Shown: positions 45,215 through 53,624 of the stretch, in pieces
How the letters are laid out: each line of letters opens with the position of its first letter
Position numbering within the stretch: position 1 is the first letter of the stretch
Assembly: GCA_016719945.1 (NCBI GenBank)
Contig: JADJYE010000030.1
Span: forward strand, 532,691-596,690
Direction of reading: 5' to 3'
Length of the DNA: 64,000 bases
DNA from: Polyangiaceae bacterium
GTDB taxonomy: Bacteria; Myxococcota_A; Polyangia; Polyangiales; Polyangiaceae
Position numbers and translations under genes: made by a program
Notes under the pieces: model-generated
What the model saw: the letters and a program-made list of their open reading frames with translations, nothing else
What the model was told of the DNA's origin: nothing
Databases searched by the model: none

Positions 45215-45625
45215 TCACTCGGCGCCCAGCAAACACGCGGCCGCGTGCGCGCCGACGCAGGTGATGATCGTGATCGCCGTGATGAGGTGGGTCCGTCGTG
45301 AGCGGGGCCGGCCGCGCAGCTTCGGGTCGCGCAGCTTGAGCCCCAGACCCGTGTGCGCGAGCAGCACGACGAAGGCCACCCCGCCGAGGGCGAGGCCGAG
45401 CACCCCTCCGCCGATCGCCTCTGGCGAGCCGAGCGAGAACAGCGCGGTGAGCGGGTGGAAGAAGCCGGCGCCGGCCGCCGTCATGCCGACGGCCACGTGC
45501 AGCTGCACCGAGCCCGAGCCCAGCTCGGCCCGGCGCTTGTGGAGCACGCGTTGCGCGAGCGGAACGACGGCGGCCGTGCCCATCGCGGCCGCCGCGATCC
45601 ACCCGGTCCAGTCAGCGAGGCTCAT
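45215..45625 (-). CDS. Small polytopic membrane protein
   Basis: 136 residues with about four hydrophobic helices (WTGWIAAAAMGTAAVVPLAQ, LHVAVGMTAAGAGFFHPLTALF, LGLALGGVAFVVLLAHTGLGL, AITIITCVGAHAAACLLG). The His within helices (LHVAVG, FFHPL, VVLLAHTG) recalls b-type cytochrome-like membrane proteins, but I cannot confirm haem binding. It is divergent from the GAF/subtilisin/TPR operon by 31 bp. Confidence 0.65.
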   Translation of the reverse strand: MSLADWTGWIAAAAMGTAAVVPLAQRVLHKRRAELGSGSVQLHVAVGMTAAGAGFFHPLTALFSLGSPEAIGGGVLGLALGGVAFVVLLAHTGLGLKLRDPKLRGRPRSRRTHLITAITIITCVGAHAAACLLGAE

Positions 45626-45656
45626 CGGATGAATTGCGGTATAGCATCCCGGTCGA

Positions 45657-46454
45657 ATGGAACGCGCAGCCTCCCTCGACGCGGCCTTCGCGGCACGCCT
45701 CTTCGATCTGCTGTCGACCATCGAAGCGAGCGCCGTGATCGGCCTCGCGAAGAGCCGCGTGCGCGGGCTCGGGGAGCAGCTCGCGTTCGCGTGCGCCGCG
45801 CTCGGGGCGGCGGAGGCGGTCGCGGCGCTGGAGACGAGCGCGACGACCCACCTCTCGGTCCCGGTCGTCGCCAGCCCGGCGGGGCATCGCGAGGTGTCGC
45901 TCGAGCTGCCCTTCGAAGGCACGCTGCTGTCGCACGTCCTCGGGGGCGGCTCGACCTACGCGGTCTCGCTCGAGCCGGGCGACGAGATGGTCGCGCCCAT
46001 CCGCCCGCTGCTCGAGGCCGACCCCGCCGCAGCCCTCGTCGTCCCGATCCGGCTCGGAGATCGCACCGTGGGCGGGGTCGCGCTCTTCTCCCACGAGGGG
46101 CCCTTCCCCGACCCGGCCGTGGAGATGGCGGAGCGCTTCAGCGAGGTCGTCGGCCTGACCGCCGAGGCGTTCTTCACCGAGCGCATGCTGTTCGAGCTGT
46201 TCGCGACCTGCCTGCCCGAGCTGCTCGGCAAGGACGGCGCGACGTCCCTCCCCGACAAAGTGCTGTCGTTCTTGCGCGGGGTTCGCGTCTCGCCGGTCTA
46301 CCAGACGCGCCTCGCGCTCGCGCTGTCGATCGGGCGGCTCACGAGCCGCTCGGCGACCGAGGCCCGGCTCGCGACCCGGGTCCTCGACGCGTTCGAGGGC
46401 TACCTGACCACCCTCGAGGGCGGGGGAGGCGGCGGGGACGGAGGCATGTTTTGA
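45657..46454 (+). CDS. GAF-like domain protein, first gene of a three-gene operon
   Basis: 265 residues, no signal peptide. Residues about 35-180 resemble a GAF/PAS-like sensor fold (QLAFACAALGAAEAVAAL, HLSVPVVA, PLLEADPAAALVVPIRLGDRTVGGVALFSHEGPFPDPAVEMAERFSEVVGLTAEAFF). The C-terminal helical part ends in a very Gly-rich tail, TLEGGGGGGDGGMF. It probably binds a small ligand. Its stop overlaps the start of the subtilisin gene (TTGA), so the two are coupled. Confidence 0.68.
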   Translation: MERAASLDAAFAARLFDLLSTIEASAVIGLAKSRVRGLGEQLAFACAALGAAEAVAALETSATTHLSVPVVASPAGHREVSLELPFEGTLLSHVLGGGSTYAVSLEPGDEMVAPIRPLLEADPAAALVVPIRLGDRTVGGVALFSHEGPFPDPAVEMAERFSEVVGLTAEAFFTERMLFELFATCLPELLGKDGATSLPDKVLSFLRGVRVSPVYQTRLALALSIGRLTSRSATEARLATRVLDAFEGYLTTLEGGGGGGDGGMF

Positions 46455-47206
46455 CGGTGCGTGTGGCGATCGTCGACTCCGGCGTCGACACCACGCACGA
46501 GGCCTTCGCCGGGACACGGATCGCGACGTTCGCGGTGGAGTCGAAGGGCCCAGTGCCGACGGTCGGTCCGGCGGCGTCGGGCGACGGCAGCGGGCACGGC
46601 ACAGCGTGCGCAGGGATCGTCCGCAAGCTGGCCCCCGAGGCCGAGCTGGTGAGCGTTCGCGCCCTGGGCCCCGACGGCCGCGGCTCTCGCGAGGCGCTGC
46701 TCGCGGCCCTGCGCTTCTGTGTGCGCGAAGCGATCGAGGTCGTGAACCTGAGCCTCGGGATCGATCTGCCCAAGGCGAGCCCGGTGCGTCCAACCGACGC
46801 ACGCTCGATCTTGGATCTGTACGAGGTCGCCGACGAGGCCTTCTGCCAAGGCGTGGTGCTGGTGGCCGCTGGGCCGAACGTGGCCACGTTTCGCACCTAC
46901 CCCGGGCGCGCCAAATCGCTGATCGGCGTCGGTCGCGGCGCGTACAGCGACCCTGAGCGCCTAGAGCTGGCCGTCACGCCGGACTATGAGATCGTGGCCG
47001 CGGGCCTCGACATCCTCGCGCCGGCGGTCGGCGGCGGCGAGCGCAAGTGGACCGGCACCAGCTTCGCCTGCCCGCACGTCGCCGCTCACGCCGCCCGCAT
47101 CATCGGCAAGCGCGGCAAGACCAACACCCTCGACGTTCGCGCGGCGCTGCACTCGCTCGCGCGGGGCGAGGTCACGAACAAGGAGATCCGAAGTGAAGCC
47201 TCTTGA
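46451..47206 (+). CDS. Subtilisin-like serine peptidase (S8), compact and intracellular
   Basis: 251 residues from TTG 46451 (GTG 46457 is an alternative). The full catalytic triad is present: Asp9 in VDSGVD, His49 in GSGHGT, and Ser204 in GTSFACPHVAAHAA; the oxyanion Asn is likely in AAGPN. There is no signal peptide and no I9 prodomain, so it should act in the cytosol without ordinary autoprocessing. It overlaps the GAF gene by 4 nt upstream and the TPR gene by 14 nt downstream. Such compact subtilisins often process a dedicated partner. Confidence 0.85.
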   Translation: MTVRVAIVDSGVDTTHEAFAGTRIATFAVESKGPVPTVGPAASGDGSGHGTACAGIVRKLAPEAELVSVRALGPDGRGSREALLAALRFCVREAIEVVNLSLGIDLPKASPVRPTDARSILDLYEVADEAFCQGVVLVAAGPNVATFRTYPGRAKSLIGVGRGAYSDPERLELAVTPDYEIVAAGLDILAPAVGGGERKWTGTSFACPHVAAHAARIIGKRGKTNTLDVRAALHSLARGEVTNKEIRSEAS

Positions 47207-48866
47207 AGCGCTCGGCTCTCAGAGCCCCCTCCCGAAGCTCCTCATGTCCGGCACGCCCGCGGACGTCGAGGCGGCGCTCGAGCGCGCCGCCGGGGAGGGG
47301 ACCGACGCGGCCCACGCGGCGTCCCTCAAGTTCGCTCGCGCGGCGTGGGCGCTCCGCGAGGGGAAGCTCGAGCTCGCCCGCGTCGGCTTCGAGGACGGAG
47401 CCCGCGCCTTCGAGGCGCTCGGGGATCGGGAGTCCGCGGAGCTGTCGAAGATCGAGGGCGCGATCTCCCTCGCTCGACGAGGGCGACGCGAGGCCGCGCT
47501 GGAGGCCGAGGCGATCGTCGCGCCGCTCGAGGAGGGCGGCGCCACGCCGGAGGTCCGCGCGCGGGCGACGCTCGCCCGGGGCACCGCGCAGCGCGTGCTC
47601 GGCGACGCCTCGCGGGCGCAGGCGTCGTTCGCGCGGGCGCTCGAGCTCGCCCGCGAGCAGCCCGAGGTCCGAACGATGGCCCTCAACTCCATGGGCACGC
47701 TGTGCGTCTCGCTCGGCGCCTTCGGCGCCGCCGACACCCTGTGTGAGCACGCGGCGGAGCTGTGTCGCCTCAAGAAGGACGTGGTCGGGGAGGCCATCGC
47801 CATGGGGCAGCTCGGCGCCTCCGCGCTCGGGCGCTCGGATCTCGACAAGGCTCGGAAATACCTGTCGCGGCAGGAGTGGCTCTGCACGCAGATCGGAGAC
47901 ACCTTCGGGCGCACGCGCGCCCTAGTGTGGCTCGCCGAGGTCGCGCTCGAGGCAGGCCGCGCCGACGACGCGGCGGAGCTCGCCCGCCGCGCGATCGAGA
48001 GCGCCAACGCCGTGTCGCCGCCGCTGTCGACCTTCGCGGCGTACGCCGACCGCGCGCTCGGTCGCGCGCGGATCCAGCTCGGCGAGGCGGCGGGGCGCGA
48101 CGATATCCTGCGCGCGCACGCGACGTTCGCCGCGCAGCGCCTGCCGCTCGGCGAGGCGCTCGCCGCTCGAGACTGCGCGCTCGCTGCCGCGCCGATCGAC
48201 CGCCCTGGCGCGCTCGCTGCCCTCGGGGCGCTCGCGGGCCTCGGCCTGCCGGAGCGCGTCGCCGAGGCGCTGCCTGCCCTTGGCGCGGACGCAGCGCTCG
48301 AGCTCGCGCTGGCGGCGCCGAACGCCCGTCGGCTCGAGCCGCTCGAGGCCCGCTTGATCTACGAGCGCCCGCGCGCCCTCGCCGGGGTCTCCGAGGCGAG
48401 GTCCGCCGCGCGGAAGAACGTGTCGCGCCTGGCTGTCCTCGCGCTCAGCGACCCGGGCCTGTGGGTCGCCGCGCTCGCGACCCAGGCCTCCGTCTTCGGG
48501 GAGTCGCTCGTCGATGACACCCAGATCGCCTGCGCGCACGCGGGCGGCGTCCCTGGCCTTCATCTGCTCGTCTGGTCGGGCGACCGCGCCCCCGACGCGG
48601 TCGGCGCGGACCTCGCCGCGGTGATGCGCCGCGCCGGCTCGCCCGTCACGATCGCCCTCAGCCACGCGCCGGCCGCGCGCGTCATCACACCCGGCTTCGG
48701 AGGGGGACTGCCTCCGCGGCTCGAAGGGCTCGACGCGCTCGCGCTTTGTCGCTCGGCCAGCGACCTCTCGCCGGGCACGTTCACGCTGGCAGGGGCCCCC
48801 GCTGGGGCCGAGCCCCTCGTCACCGCGCTCGAGCAGGCCGGGCTCTCGAGGGACCGAGGCGCCTGA
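47193..48866 (+). CDS. TPR-repeat protein of the GAF/subtilisin operon
   Basis: 557 residues from GTG 47193. At least five TPR-like helical pairs lie between residues 30 and 330 (ARAAWALREGKLELARVGFEDGARAFEALG, MALNSMGTLCVSLGAFGAADTL, ARALVWLAEVALEAGRADDAAELA). The last 200 residues are alpha/beta (LLVWSGDRAPDAVGADLAAVM) and unrecognised. TPRs mediate protein contacts, so it may be a scaffold or a regulator of the peptidase. It is the last gene of the operon and ends 100 bp before the SDR gene. Confidence 0.75.
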   Translation: MKPLEALGSQSPLPKLLMSGTPADVEAALERAAGEGTDAAHAASLKFARAAWALREGKLELARVGFEDGARAFEALGDRESAELSKIEGAISLARRGRREAALEAEAIVAPLEEGGATPEVRARATLARGTAQRVLGDASRAQASFARALELAREQPEVRTMALNSMGTLCVSLGAFGAADTLCEHAAELCRLKKDVVGEAIAMGQLGASALGRSDLDKARKYLSRQEWLCTQIGDTFGRTRALVWLAEVALEAGRADDAAELARRAIESANAVSPPLSTFAAYADRALGRARIQLGEAAGRDDILRAHATFAAQRLPLGEALAARDCALAAAPIDRPGALAALGALAGLGLPERVAEALPALGADAALELALAAPNARRLEPLEARLIYERPRALAGVSEARSAARKNVSRLAVLALSDPGLWVAALATQASVFGESLVDDTQIACAHAGGVPGLHLLVWSGDRAPDAVGADLAAVMRRAGSPVTIALSHAPAARVITPGFGGGLPPRLEGLDALALCRSASDLSPGTFTLAGAPAGAEPLVTALEQAGLSRDRGA

Positions 48867-48967
48867 CGCGTCGTCGAGCCTCTCTCTCGAGCGCGCAGGC
48901 TCGTGATGGCTGGGGTCTCCTGTCGGAGCTTGCGAGCCCTGCCCTGCCGTGACAGATGGGCGCGACC

Positions 48968-49741
48968 ATGGATCTGGAGCTCCGAGGCAAGCGGGTCCTC
49001 GTGACGGGCGCGAGCCGCGGGATCGGCCGCGCGATCGCGCTGTCGCTCGCGAGAGAGGGCGCCGAGCTCGCGCTCGTCGCTCGTGGCCGAGAGGCGCTCG
49101 AGCGAGCCGTGGCGGACGCGCAGGCGCTCGGCGCCCAGGCGCACGCCATCGTCGCCGACGTCGCCTCGTCCGCCGGGGCCGCCGCCGCGGTGGACGACAG
49201 CTTGCGCCTCCTCGGCGGGCTGGACGCGCTCGTGAACAACGTGGGCGGCAGCCTGGGCGCGCGCGCCTTCGACGCCGTCGACGAGGAGGCTTGGCGCCGT
49301 GTCCTCGACGTGAACTTGATGTCCGCGGTCTACACCAGCCGCCACGTGGTCGAGGCGCTCAAGCGCCAGGGCGGCGGCGGAGTCATCGTCCACATCAGCT
49401 CGATCTGCGGCGTCGAATATTGCACGAGCGCCCCGTACATCGCCGCCAAGGCCGCGCTGACGGGGCTCACCAAGGAGATGGGTGTCGACCTCGCTTGCCA
49501 CAAGATCCGTGTGGTCGCGGTGGCGCCCGGCTCCATCTTGTTCCCCGGGGGCTCGTGGGACCGCCGCCACAAGGACGACCCAGCGCTCATCGCGCGCATG
49601 CTCAAGGACGAGCTGCCGTGGGGTCGGTTCGGCGAGCCTCGAGAGATCGCGGACGTCGTGACGTTCCTCTGCTCGCCGCGGGCCAGCTGGGTCACCGGGA
49701 CCACCGTCGTCGTCGACGGGGCTCAGAGCCGGACCCTCTGA
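48968..49741 (+). CDS. Short-chain dehydrogenase/reductase (SDR)
   Basis: 257 residues from ATG 48968. Rossmann motif TGASRGIG (13-20), NNVGG (90-94), catalytic Ser (144/145), Tyr157 and Lys161 in YIAAK, and the final WVTGTTVVVDGAQ. This is the classical SDR layout for NAD(P)-dependent oxidation or reduction of an alcohol/ketone. Two bases separate it from the flavin reductase gene, so they form one operon. Substrate unknown. Confidence 0.9.
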   Translation: MDLELRGKRVLVTGASRGIGRAIALSLAREGAELALVARGREALERAVADAQALGAQAHAIVADVASSAGAAAAVDDSLRLLGGLDALVNNVGGSLGARAFDAVDEEAWRRVLDVNLMSAVYTSRHVVEALKRQGGGGVIVHISSICGVEYCTSAPYIAAKAALTGLTKEMGVDLACHKIRVVAVAPGSILFPGGSWDRRHKDDPALIARMLKDELPWGRFGEPREIADVVTFLCSPRASWVTGTTVVVDGAQSRTL

Positions 49742-49743
49742 TC

Positions 49744-50466
49744 ATGGCCGCGGCCGAGCCGTTCAGCGCGCGCCTCGTCGACGCGCGCGCGCTGTCTCCC
49801 TCCGTGCGTCACCTCGTCTTCGAGCGCACCGACGGCGCGCCCATGCGTTTCGAGCCGGGCCAGTGGATCAACCTGTTCGTGAGCGGGGAGGGGGGGGAGC
49901 TGAAGCGCTCGTATTCGATCGCTTCGCCCCCGGACGGCGCCCCGCGCTTCGAGCTCGCGGTGACCCGCGTCCTCGGCGGACCTGTCTCGGAGGCCCTGCA
50001 CGCGCTCGAGATCGGGCAAGAGCTGCGCGCCGTGGGGCCACACGGCCTCTTTACCCGCGCGGCGGGCGATCCGGCGCCGGCCCTGTTCGTCGGCACGGGG
50101 ACGGGCGTGGCGCCGCTGAGGAGCATGATCGGCGCCGCGCTCGCGGCCGGCTCGAGCACGCGGCTGTCGCTCCTGCTCGGCGTCCGCAGGCAGGACGAGA
50201 TGCTCTATGTCGAGGAGCTCAGCCGGTGGAAGACCGTGCACCCGAGCCTGAGCGTGTGCGTGACGTTGTCGCGGCCGGACGCCGGCTGGTCGGGGCCGAC
50301 GGGCCGCGTCCAGGCACACCTCGCGAGGGTCTTCGCGGAGCTCGCCGCGCCCGACGCGCACGTGTTCATCTGCGGCCTGGACAAGATGGTGCACGACGTG
50401 AAGGCCCGCTGTCGGGGCGAGCTGGGGCTCGGTCGCAAGCAGGTCCACACCGAGAAGTACGACTGA
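49744..50466 (+). CDS. FAD-binding ferredoxin/flavin reductase-type oxidoreductase
   Basis: 240-residue two-domain reductase. FAD motif RSYS at 55-58, NAD(P)-binding GTGTGVAPLRSM near 117, and CGLDKMVHDVK followed by a C-terminal EKYD. It resembles ferredoxin-NADP+ reductase and phenol-hydroxylase reductase modules, and so moves electrons between NAD(P)H and an iron-sulfur or flavin partner. It is downstream of the SDR gene and likely in one transcript; no partner oxygenase is adjacent. Confidence 0.87.
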   Translation: MAAAEPFSARLVDARALSPSVRHLVFERTDGAPMRFEPGQWINLFVSGEGGELKRSYSIASPPDGAPRFELAVTRVLGGPVSEALHALEIGQELRAVGPHGLFTRAAGDPAPALFVGTGTGVAPLRSMIGAALAAGSSTRLSLLLGVRRQDEMLYVEELSRWKTVHPSLSVCVTLSRPDAGWSGPTGRVQAHLARVFAELAAPDAHVFICGLDKMVHDVKARCRGELGLGRKQVHTEKYD

Positions 50467-50552
50467 CCGCGTCGGTCGCCGCGCTGCAGCGTTCGCTCCT
50501 CGCCCCGGTGAGACTGCACGCAACTGGCGGCCGAGGTCGTCGATAGATCGGC

Positions 50553-51452
50553 GTGAGCCCCCGGACCGTGTCGCCCGACTGCCCAGACTACCCCGAGGGT
50601 CTGCGCTCGCTCGCTCCGCCTCCTGCGCTGCGGGTCCGCGGGGAGGTCCCGCGAGGACCCGCGATCGCCATCGTGGGCACGCGCACCCCCTCCGAGCCCG
50701 CGCGGGACTGGACGAGAGCCGCGGCGGAGGCGCTCGCGCGGCGCGGCCTGATCGTCTGGTCGGGCGGCGCCGTCGGGGTCGACGCGGCCGCGCACGAGGG
50801 CGCCCTCGACGCCGGCGCGCCGACGGTCGTCGTGCTGGGCAGCGGCCTCGACGCGCCCTTTCCCCCGCAGAACCGTGAGCTGTTCGAGCGCATCGCGGCG
50901 CGCGGCGGCGGCCTGGTCGCCATCTTCGACGACCACGAGCCGGCCGCTCGCTCCAAGTTTCTGAAGCGCAACGGGGTGCTCGCCGCTGGGACCGATCTGC
51001 TGCTCGTCGTGGAGTGCGGCATCCAGAGCGGGGCGAGGAACGCGGCGGCGCACGCGCGCAGGCTCCGCAAGCGGGTCGCCGTCGCCGTTCAGCCGCCGTG
51101 GTCGACGCGCGGGCGTGGGTGTTGGCTCGAGCTCCAGCTCCGCGCGACGGCGCTGCGTGACCTCGACCACGCTTTCGAGCTCACGAGCACCGCCTACCAG
51201 GCTCGCACCGGCCGCGCGCCGCCTGCGCCGACCGGCGACGGCGGGCAGCTCTCCCTCCTCGCGGACCCCACGACCCCGGCCGAGCGAGCCCTGCTCGAGG
51301 CCGTCGGGCGTGGGGATGTCGCCGTCGACGCGCTGTGCTCGACGCTCGGACAGCCGGCGAGCGCGGTCTCGGCGCTGGTCGTCGAGCTCGTCTTGCGCGG
51401 CCTGCTCGAGCGAACGCACCGGGGCCTTCGGCTTGCTTCCCGGCGCCCGTGA
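50553..51452 (+). CDS. dprA: DNA processing protein DprA/Smf
   Basis: 299 residues from GTG 50553. The Rossmann-like core shows AIVGTRTPSEPA, VWSGGAVGVDAAAHEGALDAGAPTVVVLGSGLD, PPQNRELF and GTDLLLVVECGIQSGARNAAAHARR, followed by a C-terminal winged helix (LCSTLGQPASAVSALVVELVLRGLLER). The N-terminal SAM-like part is short. It loads RecA onto incoming single-stranded DNA in natural transformation. Placed 20 bp upstream of trmFO, a common neighbour. Confidence 0.88.
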   Translation: MSPRTVSPDCPDYPEGLRSLAPPPALRVRGEVPRGPAIAIVGTRTPSEPARDWTRAAAEALARRGLIVWSGGAVGVDAAAHEGALDAGAPTVVVLGSGLDAPFPPQNRELFERIAARGGGLVAIFDDHEPAARSKFLKRNGVLAAGTDLLLVVECGIQSGARNAAAHARRLRKRVAVAVQPPWSTRGRGCWLELQLRATALRDLDHAFELTSTAYQARTGRAPPAPTGDGGQLSLLADPTTPAERALLEAVGRGDVAVDALCSTLGQPASAVSALVVELVLRGLLERTHRGLRLASRRP

Positions 51453-51472
51453 GCCCAAGGTCCGAGCCGCTC

Positions 51473-52813
51473 ATGTCCCTCTCCACCGTCACCGTCGTCG
51501 GCGCGGGCCTCGCGGGCAGCGAGGCGGCGTTCCAGCTCGCCGAGCGAGGTCTCTCGGTCCGTCTGCTCGAGCAGAAGCCCCACAAGCGCACGCCTGCGCA
51601 GACCAGCGACCACCTGTGCGAGCTGGTCTGCTCGAACTCCATGCGCGGCGCGGCCCTGTCCAACGCGGTCGGCCTGCTGAAGGAGGAGCTGCGCCGCGTG
51701 GGCTCCCTCGTGATGTCGGTGGCCGACGCGACCCAGGTGCCGGCCGGCGGGGCGCTCGCCGTCGATCGTGAGCGCTTCGCCGCCGAGGTCACGCGCCGCC
51801 TGACCTCGCACCCTCGGATCCGCGTCGAGCACGCGGAGGTCATGGGCGTCCCCGAGGAGCGCCCCGTGATCCTCGCCACCGGTCCGCTCACGGGGGACGC
51901 GCTCGCCGCGGACCTCGAGCGGCTCGTCGGCGGAGCCCGCCTCGCGTATTACGACGCGATCGCGCCGATCGTCAGCGCGGAGTCGATCGACGCCTCCAAG
52001 GTGTGGAAGCAGTCGCGCTACGGCAAGGGCGGCGAGGACGGCGCGGACGAGGCCTACATCAACTGCCCCTTCGACGAGGCCGGCTACAAGGCGTTCGTCC
52101 GCGCGCTGTGCGACGCCGAGAAGGTCGAGGCGCGCTCGTTCGAGAAGGTGAAGTACTTCGAAGGCTGCTTGCCGTGTGAGGTCATGGCCGAGCGCGGGGA
52201 GCTGACGCTCGCCTTCGGCCCGATGAAGCCCGTCGGCCTGGTCGACCCGCGCACGGGGCGCCGGCCGTACGCGGTCATCCAGCTGCGACCGGAGGACGAG
52301 TCCGCCACCGCGTACAACCTCGTCGGCTTCCAGACGCGAATGAAGTACCCCGAGCAGCTCCGCGTCTTTCGCACGATCCCAGGCCTCGAAGAGGCCGAGT
52401 TTCTGAGGTTCGGCTCGGTGCACCGCAACACGTTCATCGACGCCCCGTCGCTGCTCGACGAGACCATGCAGCTCAAGAGCGCGCCGGGCGTGTTCGTCGC
52501 CGGGCAGCTCTCCGGGGTCGAGGGGTACGTGGAGAGCGCAGCGGGCGGGCTGCTCTGCGGCGTCATGCTCGCGCAGCGCCTGCTCGGAGGTGACCCCCCG
52601 ATCCCCCCCAAGACGACGGCGCTGGGCGGGCTGATGACGCACCTCAGCCGCGTCTCGGCCTCGGGCAGCTACCAGCCCTCGAACATCACCTGGGCGCATC
52701 TCCCTCCTCTCGAGGGCGACGGCCGGCGGCTGAAGAAGCGCGACCGATACGAGGCGCTCGCCGCCCGCGCCCTCGCCGACCTCGCCTCGTTTCGTGTAAC
52801 TTCCTCGGCATGA
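51473..52813 (+). CDS. trmFO: Methylenetetrahydrofolate-tRNA-(uracil-5-)-methyltransferase
   Basis: 446-residue flavoprotein that makes m5U54 in tRNA with methylene-THF and NAD(P)H. FAD loop GAGLAG at 10-15, then EQKPHKRTPAQTSDHLCELVCSNS, KGGEDGADEAYINCPFDEAGY, CLPCEVMAERGELTLAFGPMKPVGL and GQLSGVEGYVESAAGGL. All are typical of TrmFO, including the paired Cys in CLPC. ATG 51473 removes a low-complexity extension. The end overlaps the start of the next gene. Confidence 0.95.
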   Translation: MSLSTVTVVGAGLAGSEAAFQLAERGLSVRLLEQKPHKRTPAQTSDHLCELVCSNSMRGAALSNAVGLLKEELRRVGSLVMSVADATQVPAGGALAVDRERFAAEVTRRLTSHPRIRVEHAEVMGVPEERPVILATGPLTGDALAADLERLVGGARLAYYDAIAPIVSAESIDASKVWKQSRYGKGGEDGADEAYINCPFDEAGYKAFVRALCDAEKVEARSFEKVKYFEGCLPCEVMAERGELTLAFGPMKPVGLVDPRTGRRPYAVIQLRPEDESATAYNLVGFQTRMKYPEQLRVFRTIPGLEEAEFLRFGSVHRNTFIDAPSLLDETMQLKSAPGVFVAGQLSGVEGYVESAAGGLLCGVMLAQRLLGGDPPIPPKTTALGGLMTHLSRVSASGSYQPSNITWAHLPPLEGDGRRLKKRDRYEALAARALADLASFRVTSSA

Positions 52814-53624
52814 CGCTCGGTACCTCTGTCCGCACCGCCTTCAGGTGGGCCCTCGCCGCGATCGTCCTGACCTCGTGCCTCGCGCTCACCTCCCTCGCGG
52901 CCGCCGCGGGGAGCATCAAGCCCGAGAGCAGCACCCTCAAGGAAGAGGACGGCAAGTGGAAGCTCAAGCTCACCATCGACTACGGCGGCACGCCGAGATC
53001 CAGTTCATCCCGATGAACTTCTCGTTCGAGCAGGTCGTCCTCTATGAGCGCGCGCTGACCGATGAGGGCGGCGACAAGCCCGTCATCACCAAGCGGCAGC
53101 TGCAGAACCAGCCCCCGATCATCGAGAGCATGGACGTCGGCTTCTCCGACGGGACCGGCAAGATGTTCAAGGTGACGAAGTTCAACTTCGTCATTCGCCG
53201 CGATCGGCACTTCGAGGCCGGCGAGTACATGCTCACCGTCAAGAAGGCCGACGGCGGCCAGCAGATCGGCCAGAAGATCCGCCTCACGCTGAACGGCGAC
53301 AACCCGGTGATCAACCGGAAGTCGATCACGTTCGTCGACGACAAAGGCAAAGAGGACCCGTCGAAGGTCAAGAGCAAGGCCGACCCCGCCGCCTACGACA
53401 AGAAGGACGAGCCCGCGTCGTCCGACAGCGCCCCCGCGTCGTCCGACGGCGGCAGCTCCGCGGAGCCGCCCCCGGCGGTCGAGCCGAAGCAGGGCGGGTG
53501 CGGCTGCCGCGTCGCCGGTGAGGCCCCGGCCGGCACGGGAGCGGCGCTCGCCGCGTTCTTGGCGCTGTCGGGAGGCGTCGCCCTTCGACGGCGTCGGCGC
53601 CCCTCAGAACGCGCCGTGGCGTAG
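52810..53624 (+). CDS. MYXO-CTERM surface protein (one frameshift)
   Basis: Exported protein with signal MTLGTSVRTAFRWALAAIVLTSCLALTSLAAAA. A beta-rich domain follows (GKWKLKLTIDYGG...QFIPMNFSFEQVVLYERAL, KMFKVTKFNFVIRRDRHFEAGEYMLTVKK). A Ser/Ala/Pro/Asp linker then leads to GGCGCR, a hydrophobic helix and RRRRR: the MYXO-CTERM sorting tag. The frame changes at about 52995; adding one base reads YGGTPEIQFIPMNF. Total length lacks one base. The function of the beta-domain is unknown. Confidence 0.72.
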
